Source: Serripes groenlandicus
Taxonomy: Eukaryota; Mollusca; Bivalvia; Cardiida; Cardiidae
Assembly: GCA_031761405.1 (NCBI GenBank)
Contig: JASEVX010000001.1
Span: forward strand, 27,788,612 to 27,852,611
Reading direction: 5' to 3'
Length of the DNA stretch: 64,000 nucleotides
Under the pieces are notes generated by a model. The model saw only the letters and a list, made by a program, of their open reading frames with translations, did not search any database and was not told the origin of the DNA. This document shows, in pieces, positions 45,683 to 58,010 of this stretch (position 1 is its first letter; every line of letters starts with the position of its first letter). A program made the translations under genes and the position numbers.

Positions 45683-47752
45683 TAGGGATGGCAACGGTTA
45701 CCGATATTACTAACCGGTTACTCGTATAATTTTGTAACCGGTTACTTAGTTAACCGTATAGATTCATAGACAATAACTATTCACTTGCTTCCGGGTTTTG
45801 TTATTGTTGTTGTGGTTTTAACTCGCATTTCCTGGCCATGTGTAAATCAGACTAGAACGTTGTTTTCGGAACGTTTTCATTCGTGTTAAATAACCTTTTT
45901 TTTTTTTTTTTTAATTTATAGTTAAGAAAATATTCGGTTTTTTAACGAAGTGACCGTTATACGATTTATGAAATGTTGAATGAAAGAGGTGCATAGCTGC
46001 ATATCTTTAAATACTAACTCAGTGGAAAATGTGTTAAAAATTTAAAAGTTAAAACTACTCTTTAAATCTTCTAATCGTGTTGGTAAATAATTTACAAATG
46101 CAACATTATTATTATTATTATTTATTATTAGAACTTTATGACATCTCTCGGTACATACAGTACAACATGAGGAAATGGTATAATTACAAGAGATCTATTT
46201 AAATACTATCACGTGATCACATATTTCATTTTTGCCTAAAGGGAGGATTGTACTCAGTCTTCCATGGAAACTCTGCTTATGAGAGGCAGGGTATTCATGG
46301 CTAACCATGTACACAACTACAAATTTAAGTCGGGGTTTCCATTGGAGGGAAAATAACATACAATAAGGATCAATCTTTAGTTTCGGAACGAAAAGGTAAA
46401 GAAAAGAAAAACATTGTGGAAAGGAGACAAACTGCAACATGTAGTTAAATGTCTTTCCTTTTCCAATGCATTTCATTATATCTAGGGAGGAAGAATATAG
46501 AATGAGTGTAGTGGAACAGAATTATTCTATTCTGTTCTACGGAACAAATGTCTATACGGCTATTGGGACACAATGTGTTGTAAAATTCAGCGATTTGAGG
46601 ACAAAGAAATCGGTGAGAACGATTTCGCTGAAATTAGCCACACTGATAGACCACAATGCGATCTAGGTCTAGGCGGTTTCGTTATATCTGGGAAAAATCT
46701 AGTTTTAGATATTTTTAAGGTTAAAACCCGAAAAATCGACATTTTGACTACATATTTCTGTAGATCTCGTACCAGCAAATAACGGAATCAGCTAGAGACC
46801 TGAAATTTAAACTGAAACTTGTCAAAGATCCAGTGCAAACAACGGTGTTTTTAAATTTCTCATACATTTAGTTTTGATAGTTGGAGAATGCTTTTAATAG
46901 GGGCTCTTAAATCAAATATTTTCACGTGACCAAATACTTGGAAAGTGACGTCACGTTCAGCACTTCAGCGGTATGACGTCATAACGTTATCGCTTTGGCG
47001 CCAAAACCAATAATATGGTGTGTTTATCTTTTAGACTTGCGGAAATAATTTTGGTGTTGCCAAAAAACCTTGAGTGTCATCAATTGTTACGTTTTGAATC
47101 ATGTAAGAATTGAAATTACATATTCATAACATATATATTAAGTATTGCGTGTGGCCAGTTGGTAGTTCGGTATAATTCTGCTCCTCTTCACTCATTCTAT
47201 CCCGCGAAACCCTTAAGGTGTCGCCTATCTAGTACAAGTAATATCAGATGTGAGGTGTTTAGCTTTCAAATATAGAATGAGTGTAGTGGAACAGAATTAT
47301 TCTATTCTGTTCTATGGAACAAATGTCTATACGGCTATTGGGACACAATGTGTTGTAAAATTCAGCGATCTGGGGACAAAGAAATCGGTGAGAACGATTT
47401 CGCTGAAATTAGCCACACTTATAGAACTCAATGCGATCTAGGTCTGGGCGTGTTCGTTATATCTGGGAAAAATCTAGTTTCAGAGATTTTTAAGGTTAAA
47501 ACCCGAAAAATCGACATTTTGAGTACATATTTCTGTAGATCTCGCACTAGCAAAAAACGGAATCAGCTAGAGACCTGAAATTCATACTGAAACTTGTCCG
47601 AGATCCGGTGCAAACAACGGTGTTTTTAGATTTCTCATACATTCAGTTTGGATTCTTGGAGAAAGCTTTCAATAGGGGTTCTTGATTTTAAAAAAATCTG
47701 TGGGCGTGACTAGGAAAGTGACGTCACGTCAGCGGTTGACGTCATAACGTTA

Positions 47753-47955
47753 CAGTGGTGCAGAGGTAGAGCGTCGGCCTCTCGTATCAAAGGTCCCTGG
47801 TTCGAGTCCCGTGATGAGCGGGTCCTTTTGAGATTTTTCAACACAAAACGGCACGAGTACTGGTTAAGTCTCCAGGAAGCAGACATCGAGTGTGATTAAT
47901 TTAAGCTTAAAGCTTGTTTCGCAATCGATGTAAAATAAATAAGTTTAAACTAAAC
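47753..47955 (+). mobile_element. tRNA-derived insert in array unit 2
   Basis: The A-box region 'GTGGTGCAGAGGTAGAGCG' and B-box 'GGTTCGAGTCCC' are spaced as in a tRNA, followed by about 130 bp ending 'AATAAGTTTAAACTAAAC'. The pre-insertion site is seen in units 1 and 3 as CATAACGTTATCGCTTTGGC. Confidence 0.75.
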
Positions 47956-49259
47956 TTTGGCGCCAAATCCCGATAATAATGTTCTATTTATCTTTTAGAC
48001 TTACGGAGATAATTTTGGTGTTGCAAAATATAGAATGAGTGTAGTGGAACAGAATTATTCTATTCTGTTCTACGGAACAAATGTCTATACGGCTATTGGG
48101 ACACAATGTGTTGTAAAATTCAGCGATTTGAGGACAAAGAAATCGGTGAGAACGATTTCGCTGAAATTAGCCACACTGATAGACCACAATGCGATCTAGG
48201 TCTGGGCGGTTTCGTTATATCTGGGAAAAATCTAGTTTTAGATATTTTTAAGGTTAAAACCCGAAAAATCGACATTTTGACTACATATTTCTGTAGATCT
48301 CGTACCAGCAAATAACGGAATCAGCTAGAGACCTGAAATTTAAACTGAAACTTGTCAAAGATCCAGTGCAAACAACGGTGTTTTTAAATTTCTCATACAT
48401 TTAGTTTTGATAGTTGGAGAATGCTTTTAATAGGGGCTCTTAAATCAAATATTTTCACTTGACCAAATACTTGGAAAGTGACGTCACGTTCAGCACTTCA
48501 GCGGTATGACGTCATAACGTTATCGCTTTGGCGCCAAAACCAATAGTATGGTGTGTTTATCTTTTAGACTTGCGGAAATAATTTTGGTATTGCCAAAAAC
48601 CCTTGAGTGTCATCAATTGTTACGTTTTGAATCATGTAAGAATTGAAATTACATATTCATAACATATATATTTAGTATTGCGTGTGGCCAGTTGGTAGTT
48701 CGGTATAATTCTGCTCCTCTTCACTCATTCTATCCCGCGAAACCCTTAAGGTGTCGCCTATCTAGTATAGAATGAGTGTAGTGGAACAGAATTATTCTAT
48801 TCTGTTCTACGGAACAAATGTCTATACGGCTATTGGGACACAATGTGTTGTAAAATTCAGCGATTTGAGGACAAAGAAATCGGTGAGAACGATTTCGCTG
48901 AAATTAGCCACACTGATAGACCACAATGCGATCTAGGTCTGGGCGGTTTCGTTATATCTGGGAAAAATCTAGTTTTAGATATTTTTAAGGTTAAAACCCG
49001 AAAAATCGACATTTTGACTACATATTTCTGTAGATCTCGTACCAGCAAATAACGGAATCAGCTAGAGACCTGAAATTTAAACTGAAACTTGTCAAAGATC
49101 CAGTGCAAACAACGGTGTTTTTAAATTTCTCATACATTTAGTTTTGATAGTTGGAGAATGCTTTTAATAGGGGCTCTTGAATCAAATATTTTCACGTGAC
49201 CAAATACTTGGAAAGTGACGTCACGTTCAGCACTTCAGCGGTATGACGTCATAACGTTA

Positions 49260-49465
49260 CAGTGGTGCAGAGGTAGAGCGTCGGCCTCTCGTATCAAAGG
49301 TCCCTGGTTCGAGTCCCGTGATGAGCGGGTCCTTTTGAGATTTTTCCACACAAAACGGCACGAGTACTGGTTAAGTCTCCAGGAAGCAGACATCGAGTGT
49401 GATTAATTTAAGCTTAAAGCTTGTTTCGCAATCGATGTAAAATAAATAAGTTTAAACTAAACTTT
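49260..49465 (+). mobile_element. tRNA-derived insert in array unit 4
   Basis: Same insert and site as 47753-47955. Its unit has the 5' half typical of units 1 and 3 ('TTCAGCACTTCAGCGGTATG'), which marks it as a recombinant. Confidence 0.75.
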
Positions 49466-50191
49466 GGCGCCAAATCCCGATAATAATGTTCTATTTATCT
49501 TTTAGACTTACGGAGATAATTTTGGTGTTGCAAAATACTAGTTTCATCAATTGTTACGTTTTAAATCATGTTAGAATCGAAATAATATATTCAGCATTGT
49601 GTGTGGTCGGTTGGTAGTTCGGATGCAATTCTGCTCCTCTCCACTCATTCTATCCCGCGAAACCCTTAAGGTGTCGCCTTTCTAGTACTTTTCCATTTGT
49701 TTTCAATTGGGAAGAGTTGTTTAAATTGATATTAAAGTATAGAATGAGTGTAGTGGAACAGAATTATTCTATTCTGTTCTATGGAACAAATGTCTATACG
49801 GCTATTGGGACACAATGTGTTGTAAAATTCAGCGATTTGTGGACAAAGAAATCGGTGAGAACGATTTCGCTGAAATTCTAGGTCTGGGCGGTTTCGTTAT
49901 ATCTGGGAAAATCTAGTTTCAGAGATTTTTAAGGTTAAAACCCGAAAAATCGACATTTTGACTACATATTTCTGTAGATCTCGTACTAGCAAAAAACGGA
50001 ATCAGTTAGAGACCTGAAATTCATACTGAAACTTGTCCGAGATCCAGTGCAAACAACGGTGTGTTTAGATTTCTCATACATTCAGTTTGGATTCTTGGAG
50101 AAAGCTTTCAATAGGGGTTCTTGATTTTAAAAAAATCTGTGGGCGTGACTAGGAAAGTGACGTCACGTCAGCGGTTGACGTCATAACGTTA

Positions 50192-50394
50192 CAGTGGTGC
50201 AGAGGTAGAGCGTCGGCCTCTCGTATCAAAGGTCCCTGGTTCGAGTCCCGTGATGAGCGGGTCCTTTTGAGATTTTTCCACACAAAACGGCACGAGTACT
50301 GGTTAAGTCTCCAGGAAGCAGACATCGAGTGTGAGTAATCTAAGCTTAAAGCTTGTTTCGCAATCGATGTAAAATAAATAAGTTTAAACTAAAC
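50192..50394 (+). mobile_element. tRNA-derived insert in array unit 5
   Basis: Identical head to the copy at 47753. Downstream has 'GTGTGAGTAATC' instead of 'GTGTGATTAATT'. Confidence 0.75.
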
Positions 50395-51100
50395 TTTGGG
50401 CGCCAAATCCCGATAATAATATTCTATTTATCTTTTAGACTTACGGAGATAATGTTGGTGTTGCAAAATACTAGTTTCATCAATTGTTACGTTTTGGATC
50501 ATGTTAGAATCGAAATAATATTATCAGCATTGTGTGTGGTCGGTTGGTAGTTCGGATGCAATTCTGCTCCTCTCCACTCATTCTATCCTGCGAAACCCTT
50601 AAGGTGTCGCCTTTCTAGTATAGAATGAGTGTAGTGGAACAGAATTATTCTATTCTGTTCTATGGAACAAATGTCTATACGGCTATTGGGACACAATGTG
50701 TTGTAAAATTCAGCGATTTGTGGACAAAGAAATCGGTGAGAACGATTTCGCTGAAATTAGCCACATTGATAGACCACAATGCGATCTAGGTCTGGGCGGT
50801 TTCGTTATATCTGGGAAAAATCTAGTTTCAGAGATTTCTAAGGTTAAAACCCGAAAAATCGACATTTTGACTACATATTTCTGTAGATCTCGTACTAGCA
50901 AAAAACGGAATCAGTTAGAGACCTGAAATTCATCCTGAAACTTGTCCGAGATCCAGTGCAAACAACGGTGTGTTTATATTTCTCATACATTCAGTTTGGA
51001 TTCTCGGAGAAAGCTTTCAAAAGGGGTTCTTGATTTTAAAAAAATCTGTGGGCGTGACTAGGAAAGTGACGTCACGTCAGCGGTTGACGTCATAACGTTA

Positions 51101-51304
51101 CAGTGGTGCAGAGGTAGAGCGTCGGCCTCTCGTATCAAAGGTCCCTGGTTCGAGTCCCGTGATGAGCGGGTCCTTTTGAGATTTTTCCACACAAAACGGC
51201 ACGAGTACTGGTTAAGTCTCCAGGAAGCAGACATCGAGTGTGAGTAATCTAAGCTTAAAGCTTGTTTCGCAATCGATGTAAAATAAATAAGTTTAAACTA
51301 AACT
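51101..51304 (+). mobile_element. tRNA-derived insert in array unit 6
   Basis: Identical head, and it shares the 'GTGAGTAATC' variant with unit 5, so units 5 and 6 are close sisters. Confidence 0.75.
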
Positions 51305-52008
51305 TGGGCGCCAAATCCCGATAATAATGTTCTATTTATCTTTTAGACTTACGGAGATAATTTTGTTGTTGCAAAATACTAGTTTCATCAATTGTTACGT
51401 TTTGGATCATGTTAGAATCGAAATAATAGTATCAGCATTGTGTGTGGTCGGTTGGTAGTTCGGGTGCAATTCTGCTCCTCTCCACTCATTCTATCCTGCG
51501 AAACCCTTAAGGTGTCGCCTTTCTAGTATAGAATGAGTGTAGTGGAACAGAATTATTCTATTCTGTTCTATGGAACAAATGTCTATACGGCTATTGGGAC
51601 ACAATGTGTTGTAAAATTCAGCGATCTGGGGACAAAGAAATCGGTGAGAACGATTTCGCTGAAATTAGCCACACTTATAGAACTCAATGCGATCTAGGTC
51701 TGGGCGTGTTCGTTATATCTGGGAAAAATCTAGTTTCAGAGATTTTTAAGGTTAAAACCCGAAAAATCGACATTTTGACTACATATTTCTGTAGATCTCG
51801 CACTAGCAAAAAACGGAATCAGCTAGAGACCTGAAATTCATACTGAAACTTGTCCGAGATCCGGTGCAAACAACGGTGTTTTTAGATTTCTCATACATTC
51901 AGTTTGGATTCTTGGAGAAAGCTTTCAATAGGGGTTCTTGATTTAAAAAAAATATGTGGGCGTGACTAGGAAAGTGACGTCATGTCAGCGGTTGACGTCA
52001 TAACGTTA

Positions 52009-52211
52009 CAGTGGTGCAGAGGTAGAGCGTCGGCCTCTCGTATCAAAGGTCCCTGGTTCGAGTCCCATGATGAGCGGGTCCTTTTGAGATTTTTCATCAC
52101 AAAACGGCACGAGTACTGGTTAAGTCTCCAGGAAGCAGACATCGAGTGTGATTAATTTAAGCTTAAAGCTTGTTTCGCAATCGATGTAAAATAAATAAGT
52201 TTAAACTAAAC
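52009..52211 (+). mobile_element. tRNA-derived insert in array unit 7
   Basis: Head with one change after the B-box (CCCATGATGAGC). It is followed by a partial second copy of the 'AAATAAGTTTAAACTAAACT' to 'GGTGTTGCAAAAT' segment (52277-52372), a local duplication. Confidence 0.75.
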
Positions 52212-53186
52212 TTTGGCGCCAAATCCCGATAATAATGTTATCTTTTAGACTTACGGAGATAATTTTGGTGTTGCAAAATAAATAAGTTTAAACTAAACTT
52301 TGGGCGCCAAATCCCGATAATAATATTCTATTTATCTTTTAGACTTACGGAGATAATGTTGGTGTTGCAAAATACTAGTTTCATCAATTGTTACGTTTTG
52401 GATCATGTTAGAATCAAAATAATATATTCAGCATTGTGTGTGGTCGGTTGGTAGTTCGGATGCAATTCTGCTCCTCTCCACTCATTCTATCCCGCGAAAC
52501 CCTTAAGGTGTCGCCTTTCTAGTTACATCAACAGTGGGAAATTTATATGTACATAATTACAAGTATAAACATATGCTACATGAAAATGATATTATAGTAT
52601 ACAGACACAAGAAAACTATTAAGCATTTAAATGCAGAGCATATATGTTATTTCTTTTTCTGAGTACTCGGTTACTTGAATTACTAACCGATTAATCGAAT
52701 AGAATAACATACGGTTAATCGAGTAACCGATTAATCGCTTACATCCCTATATGTAACCATTTTCTAATTCTCTAGTGCACCTGTTTCGAACAAGCCTATA
52801 TTTCATGAAGATAATTGAACAATTATGATGAACTTTCGTGAATATTGGATGAAAAATGTGGCATAAAGAATGTTCACAAGGATTTTCAATTGACATAGTG
52901 ACTTAAACCGATTCCAAGTAGCCCTGTTGCCGGACTGAATGTGCTTGTTTTCTGTTGTCGTATGCTATGTATGTAAGACCCCGATCGTGCACCCGGACGG
53001 ATGCCGGATAAAGGGTAATCGCAAAATCTTGTTTGTAATAAAATAATTGGTACCTAGGACGAATTATGCCAATATGTCGTAATTTCAATTTATGTTTACG
53101 ACCGACGGTGTTCGGTTGTAAAAGTATACATTAGTAAGGTTACATCTTTAGAGTATCCGCTAACCTAGCCGTGCTCATAACCAGTC

Positions 53187-53480
53187 CCTAGAGCCATGGC
53201 AGTTGTATCGCTAGTTTAAGCGAGGGTTATCCAAACAGAAGTCAAGAGTTCGAATTCCGATTCGGTAATTATTTCTTTACAATATTACCAAATGTTATTG
53301 TAACTAGCGTCATTCATCTTCCACCACCGGGCTTCATGTGTATGTACGTGCATGTAGCTATTTGCAAGTGGCGAGTGTTGTGTGGATGACTGTTAGTGCA
53401 GGTGAAAGACATCCAGAGCCATGAAACACACAGTTAGTTAAACCGATCGCCGTGATATAACTGAACACATGTAGAAAACA
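53187..53480 (+). mobile_element. tRNA-derived SINE (family B), plus strand
   Basis: Head 'CCCTAGAGCCATGGCAGTTG' and B-box 'GAGTTCGAATTCC', body with 'GCGTCATTCATCTTCCACCA' (matching 'GCGTCATTCGTCTTCTACCA' at 6990) and tail 'GATCGCCGTGATATAACTGA'. Near full length, ending about 53480. Confidence 0.75.
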
Positions 53481-56446
53481 AGCATACTGCGACGATGGTT
53501 ATCTCTTGTCTCTACTCTCACGACACCGCACGAATAATGAAACAAGCTATCGAGTTGTCGCGAGAACATCGTCAAATTCACTTGAATATTTCTTTTCCTC
53601 GTGTAAAAGTACGGGAAACGGAAGTTGTAATGGCTATGTGAAGTGCTCTCTGGTTGGTCGATATTTATTCGGATTTTTAGCCAATCAGCGATCAGGTAAT
53701 AGGAAACCATTTATTTTTGTGTCGATATATTTAGTTTTGACGTGTCTGTGTTTTCCACGGAAATGGTACCCCTTACGGCAACTCAAATATTAAGAAAACG
53801 AAGAGACGGATCAAAAATCGGGACGATCATTCGATGTAGCAATTGATAGGCTACACACCGCACACCGAGTGGTTTCTAATTTCGAAAAACTCTGGGAGGA
53901 GATAGTTTTCGCCCGTTTCTATAGCAACGGTGGTTGCAGTAGACACGTAAGATATTACGTCATTAAATGTGTAAACAATCTGCACTCGAGAACTTCGAAG
54001 AACACTTCTAAAAATAGATTTACTTTCTTATGTGCTATTTTTGTGATATTTATGCATAGGGACTTAGGGTCATATTTATTTCTTACATCATAGAGTAAGT
54101 GTGGGAGTTCCGGATCACTAACAAAACAAATAGTGATAGCTAGAATAAAGGAATTGAGAATTTAAAAGAAACTTTTGCAGTTTAATGGCAAAATATCCCA
54201 CCTTTCATCTTATATTTGTTGTCTGTCACAAACATAAACATTGTTTTGGTGTATTTGGGCAGAGACATAAATACATGTCTCTGATTTGTGTCACAGGGTG
54301 TATGTTCAACCAATTTTTGCATCGATCTTTGACCGTCCAAAGGAGTTTTGTCAGAAGGACTGACGACTTTAGTAGGTCTGTGAAGCATTGTCATTGATCT
54401 AGTGAAACAAATTTATAATATCTTTGCCTATAAGAACGCCAAAATGATATTGTCTGTGTTAATATATGTTACGAAAACGAGAGAGATAAAATTCTTACCT
54501 AAAACAAAGGGAATCGTAGCCGATAGGTTCTGGTTATCAGCCTTTACTGTAAACAAAAAAGTGATTGTCGTTATCTCGGGAACCAGCTTGATTTGGACGG
54601 ATGTGACGTCGGCCGGATATGAATAAATGTCGGCCATGGTTCCCTGCTTTGTTCTATGTAATTTCATTTGGATTTCATGAGCTGGGCCGTAGTATCTTTG
54701 CACCCAATGTTTTTCCATACTGAATATAGGAAATTTCCTCTTATTAAGGTTAAACCTCATAACGAGCTATGCTCGTTACAAGTATATCATAAATAAGAAA
54801 AATATAAAGTTTAAATAAATTTCCACGTAACCATTGCTGTATTTTGAATAAGCGATTTGTTAGCTATATGTAAGTAGTCCCCTTTTTAGCAAGGGGCTCT
54901 TTAGAGCCAATTACTATAGTAGGCGAAATCCGAAGACACTCATCATTTAGAGATTGAAATCAAGACTAGTGTTTTATAATATCGGCATTGAATTACTTTA
55001 CTGTCTTTCTATATCAGCTCTCCGTTTCTAAACTCCATCTCAATGTCAATGAAAGTGGATGATCTGTGGATTGTTTTTTTAAATGAACTGTTGCCAGCTA
55101 ATACCCATGTAGGTCCTTTCGAACCGCCACATTGTTCCTGTCTAAAAATCAAAATGCGGTAACTTTTGCATATCAGCTGAAATATAGATTTGATTCGACA
55201 ACAGAAAGAACTCGAAAGAAATTTTATGTAAAGATATATGAATTACATGATTAAATCAAAACGCCAATGGCACTGTAGTGGCGATCGTATGGAAAATCCT
55301 GCCAAGTAACAAGCAGTATATCGGTGTAGGGCTTGCGATTTTCAATAATAGTGCACTCTGGTGCTGGTAAATTTGAGAATGTATCAACCCTGCATCTTTT
55401 GACAGTAGAATAATGTAAGTTTGCCAGAATGGTCATGATGTGTTCAAAATTAGGCCATTTTAAATTTATGAAAAATCTAGTTGGTACTCGATAGACTATC
55501 GTTTTAGCTCATTGTAATGGCTATTTGTAATCTAAATTGTTCGGGTAATCACATGTTTATCCTAAGGTCGCTAGGCCATATTAAGATAAAATGTTTTGTA
55601 CACTTTAGAAATGACAAAATTATCAAGAAATGAGAGGAAACAGTATCCATTAGTTTGGTGTTTGTTTCAATGATGTCCGATATTAAACAGGTCTGTTCAA
55701 TTTAGTCCTTTAACATTGCATGATTGAGGGTTGTCAGAGACATATAGACACAGTGTATTTATATTTCTCTGAGGTTGTTAAACTGCTTCGAAAAAAATGA
55801 GTGCAATAACAAACACAAAACATGCACAAAAAGCACAATTTCACTATTTGCTAAACTGTTCAATTTATAAAAATATAGGCATATATTATAATGCTCGATC
55901 TGCAAACTAAATTAGGCTACACTTTCAGCATTGATTGCTAATTGACATTAGAACGTGCAGACGTGTATACATAACGTGTGTACACACTGACATCGTGTGT
56001 CCTTTAAACCTTTGTAAACCATCTTATCATCTAGACGCTTTCATATATTTAAACAACTACAAAATAAAGCGTTTATAACATTGAGATTTAAGAACACCAG
56101 TCTCGCGAGCTATTTATAGAACCTTTTGGAATTTCCAGATTTGAGTATCATCAGAGTTATTTGCAAGGCAGAACGCGGAATGATATTTATTATCTGCCCA
56201 ATCATGACGAAGATAATATTTACATATTTTAACTCTATGTAGATAATGTCTCGATAAAACTCAAATATTAGTAACAATCCGGTACCAAAGTAGCACTGAC
56301 ATAATTATTATTAATCGCGTCTCTGCATCAATGATGGAACTATAACGGATGTGAGTAAATTGGTTTGCAGTAAGGAAAATAAATATCAACGGGCTTTTCA
56401 AAACCGACTATGTAAATAGTTTTCGTTGTTGTTGTTTCTGTTAGCA
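53481..56446. other. Region without a recognisable gene
   Basis: Contains a few open frames I do not recognise: 53506-53793 (+, 95 codons), 54428-54760 (-, 110 codons) and 55251-55436 (-, 61 codons, 'ILLVTWQDFPYDRHYSAIGV'). None has visible domain motifs or clear splice pairs. The -/+ overlapping frames at 54182-54397 cannot both be real. An isolated exon of an unknown gene cannot be excluded. Confidence 0.4.
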
Positions 56447-56476
56447 TTGTGGCGATTTTCAAACCAATCGCCACAA
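56447..56476. other. Perfect 11-bp hairpin
   Basis: TTGTGGCGATT, loop TTCAAACC, AATCGCCACAA. No T-run or other context suggests a function. Confidence 0.85.
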
Positions 56477-56564
56477 AAATGAAATATATTTCTACGCTAT
56501 CACCATGACTTGTTGACGCGTAACATGCATGGACAAATTAAAGCAGTATGTGCAAAATTTCTTC

Positions 56565-57236
56565 ATGTGTCATTCACACACTGAACAAATAAAAGCGGTA
56601 TTTGCGTACTTTCCGCATATGTATTTATGAGTGCGATTTCAAAATTGAATTTGAATAGATGACTTATAATTTGAAAGGGGAGAATACTGTGCATATCGTC
56701 TTAATTAATTAACTCATGAATGAAAGTGTATCCACCCAAAGCCACGCCTCTTAGCTAGTGTATCATATTACTATATAACCCATTTATTTCATGTTAATCT
56801 TTGTAGTATTAAATATTCTCTGCTAAGCTATACTGTTGTTCCTACATTTAATGTTGTACACATACACAACAAATTGGCAACGAGGTTGGGATTTTGTACC
56901 TCTATAAATGATAATGATTATGTTAATTGAGGTCAACGTGGACATTGGAACAATGGCTAATCACAATTGGAACAAATAAGAGCAGTATGCGCATACGTTC
57001 ATCAGGTGTATATGATTGCGATTGAATTTGAATTGATGACTTAACATTTAAAGGGGGAGAGTGTTGTGTGTTTTGTCTTAACAAATGGCAATAATGAATG
57101 AAAGTGTATCCACCTAAAACCATACCTCTTAGTGTAACATACTCTATATAACCCATGCATTTCATGTTAATCTTTGTAGTATTAAATATTTTACTAAGCT
57201 ATACAGTTGTTCCTTCGATTAATGTACACATACACA
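56565..57236 (+). mobile_element. Miniature LTR-retroelement-like structure (TRIM-like)
   Basis: Two parallel copies of about 180 bp (56685-56868 and 57062-57236) share 'GAATGAAAGTGTATCCACC', a TATA-type 'CTATATAACCC', 'TTCATGTTAATCTTTGTAGT' and the end 'ACACATACACA'. Both are preceded by purine tracts, AAAGGGGAGAA and AAAGGGGGAGAG, like polypurine tracts abutting TG-starting LTRs. After the first copy 'TTGGCAACGAGG' looks like a primer-binding site. The segment before the first LTR (56565-56684) also matches that before the second (56945-57061). No gag or pol is present. Confidence 0.5.
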
Positions 57237-57479
57237 GCACGGTCCTTATGTTTATAATTTCAAAAGCATTCGCTGCGTGGTGCGAAATCGGTATATCGGT
57301 ATACCTTCGGATCAACAACTTCTACAACCTGCTTATTGAATATTCACACTTATTGATAATTTGAAAGCATAAAAAGCCCAGCATGTATTTGTTCACCTTT
57401 GTTATGGAAAGATAACATGTTCAATTGTTTTGAGGCAGCTGTGACTGTATTGGTTTTTATCCTTTTCCCACATACAGGA

Positions 57480-57650
57480 CATCTGCAGCAGACGACTTTG
57501 AAAACAGCTAAGCAAAAGTATGAAAAATCTCTACAAATGTTGATATAGTTATTGAAAAGAGTTGAAAACATTGTGGTAATGGAGAAGTTGCTCATTATGA
57601 TCAATTTCTTCCTTTTCCAGACTGTTTTCAAAAAGTCGTTTGCTGCAGAT
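57480..57650. repeat. CTGCAGCAGACG inverted-repeat element
   Basis: 'CATCTGCAGCAGACGACTTT' with GAAAACAG at 57481-57510 faces 'CTGTTTTCAAAAAGTCGTTT' with GCTGCAGATGCG at 57617-57648. The same paired phrases occur at 2002-2069, and single ones at 23470-23950. Confidence 0.65.
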
Positions 57651-57789
57651 GCGTTGAAATTCGTCTGCAAGTGAGAAAGGGTTAAACAACGCAAATCAGG
57701 CCACATAAGAAAAGGGGCAAAATGCAAATAAAATTAATAGTTCCTTTTCTATTCAAGTTTTTGTCTGATTTAAGAATACGTTTGCAATT

Positions 57790-58010
57790 AAGCAGAAATG
57801 TTCATTTAGTAACCCTCTACTTAATTTGTTCAATCCATATTGATTGGGTTGAAAAGAAAGCTGAGATACTGCATCAGAACAGGGGTAAAAGGATATTTTA
57901 GCTCACTAACCTTTGGATTGATATCAACTAAACTTCACGGGAATGTTACTTTGGTTAACTTCTTACAAACTGTTCAAAGATTTAATATCATAACAAATGT
58001 CCTTTATAGA
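57790..58010. repeat. Mollusc-type modular repeat
   Basis: 'GCAGAAATGTTCATTTAGTA', 'CCCTCTACTTAATTTGTTCA', 'ACTAAACTTCACGGGAATGT' and 'CTTACAAACTGTTCAAAGA' repeat the module order of 1085-1660. Confidence 0.55.

Larger units (their letters stand above)
46496..52523. repeat. Seven tandem 0.74-1.0 kb units
   Basis: Units start with 'TATAGAATGAGTGTAGTGGA' at 46496, 47271, 48029, 48766, 49738, 50619 and 51527. Most end with 'CACTCATTCTATCCCGCGAA' and 'GTGTCGCCTTTCTAGT'. Unit start and end carry inverted ATAGAATGAGTG and CACTCATTCTAT. Near the start is a hairpin, AACAGAAT-TATTCT-ATTCTGTT. Five units contain a 205-bp tRNA-derived insert after 'CATAACGTTA'; units 1 and 3 lack it. Conserved short frames on both strands reflect recent unit duplication and are not convincing genes. 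Confidence 0.92.
45683..52749. mobile_element. hAT-like DNA element expanded by an internal tandem array
   Basis: Left end TAGGGATGGCAACGGTTACC and right end GATTAATCGCTTACATCCCTA form short inverted termini. Both subterminal regions are rich in 'AACCGGTTAC' or 'CGGTTACTCG' phrases. Flanks read CATGTAAC at the left (45675-45682) and TATGTAAC at the right (52750-52757), an 8-bp target duplication with one difference, as expected for hAT. No transposase is visible. About 6 kb of the interior is a seven-unit tandem array (46496-52523). Confidence 0.65.

Noticed and set aside
47753..47830. Cluster of five tRNA genes in the array
   Set aside because: The heads are part of a 205-bp insert copied with the array unit; cloverleaf pairing is incomplete, so tRNA-derived inserts are the better reading.
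46573..51834. A family of conserved 63-76 codon proteins repeated seven times
   Set aside because: Conservation is equal on both strands and in overlapping frames and follows from recent tandem duplication of the unit; no start context, domain or splice signal favours coding.
54182..54397. Small gene of 70 codons
   Set aside because: Open on both strands over the same interval, no recognisable family and no splice context.
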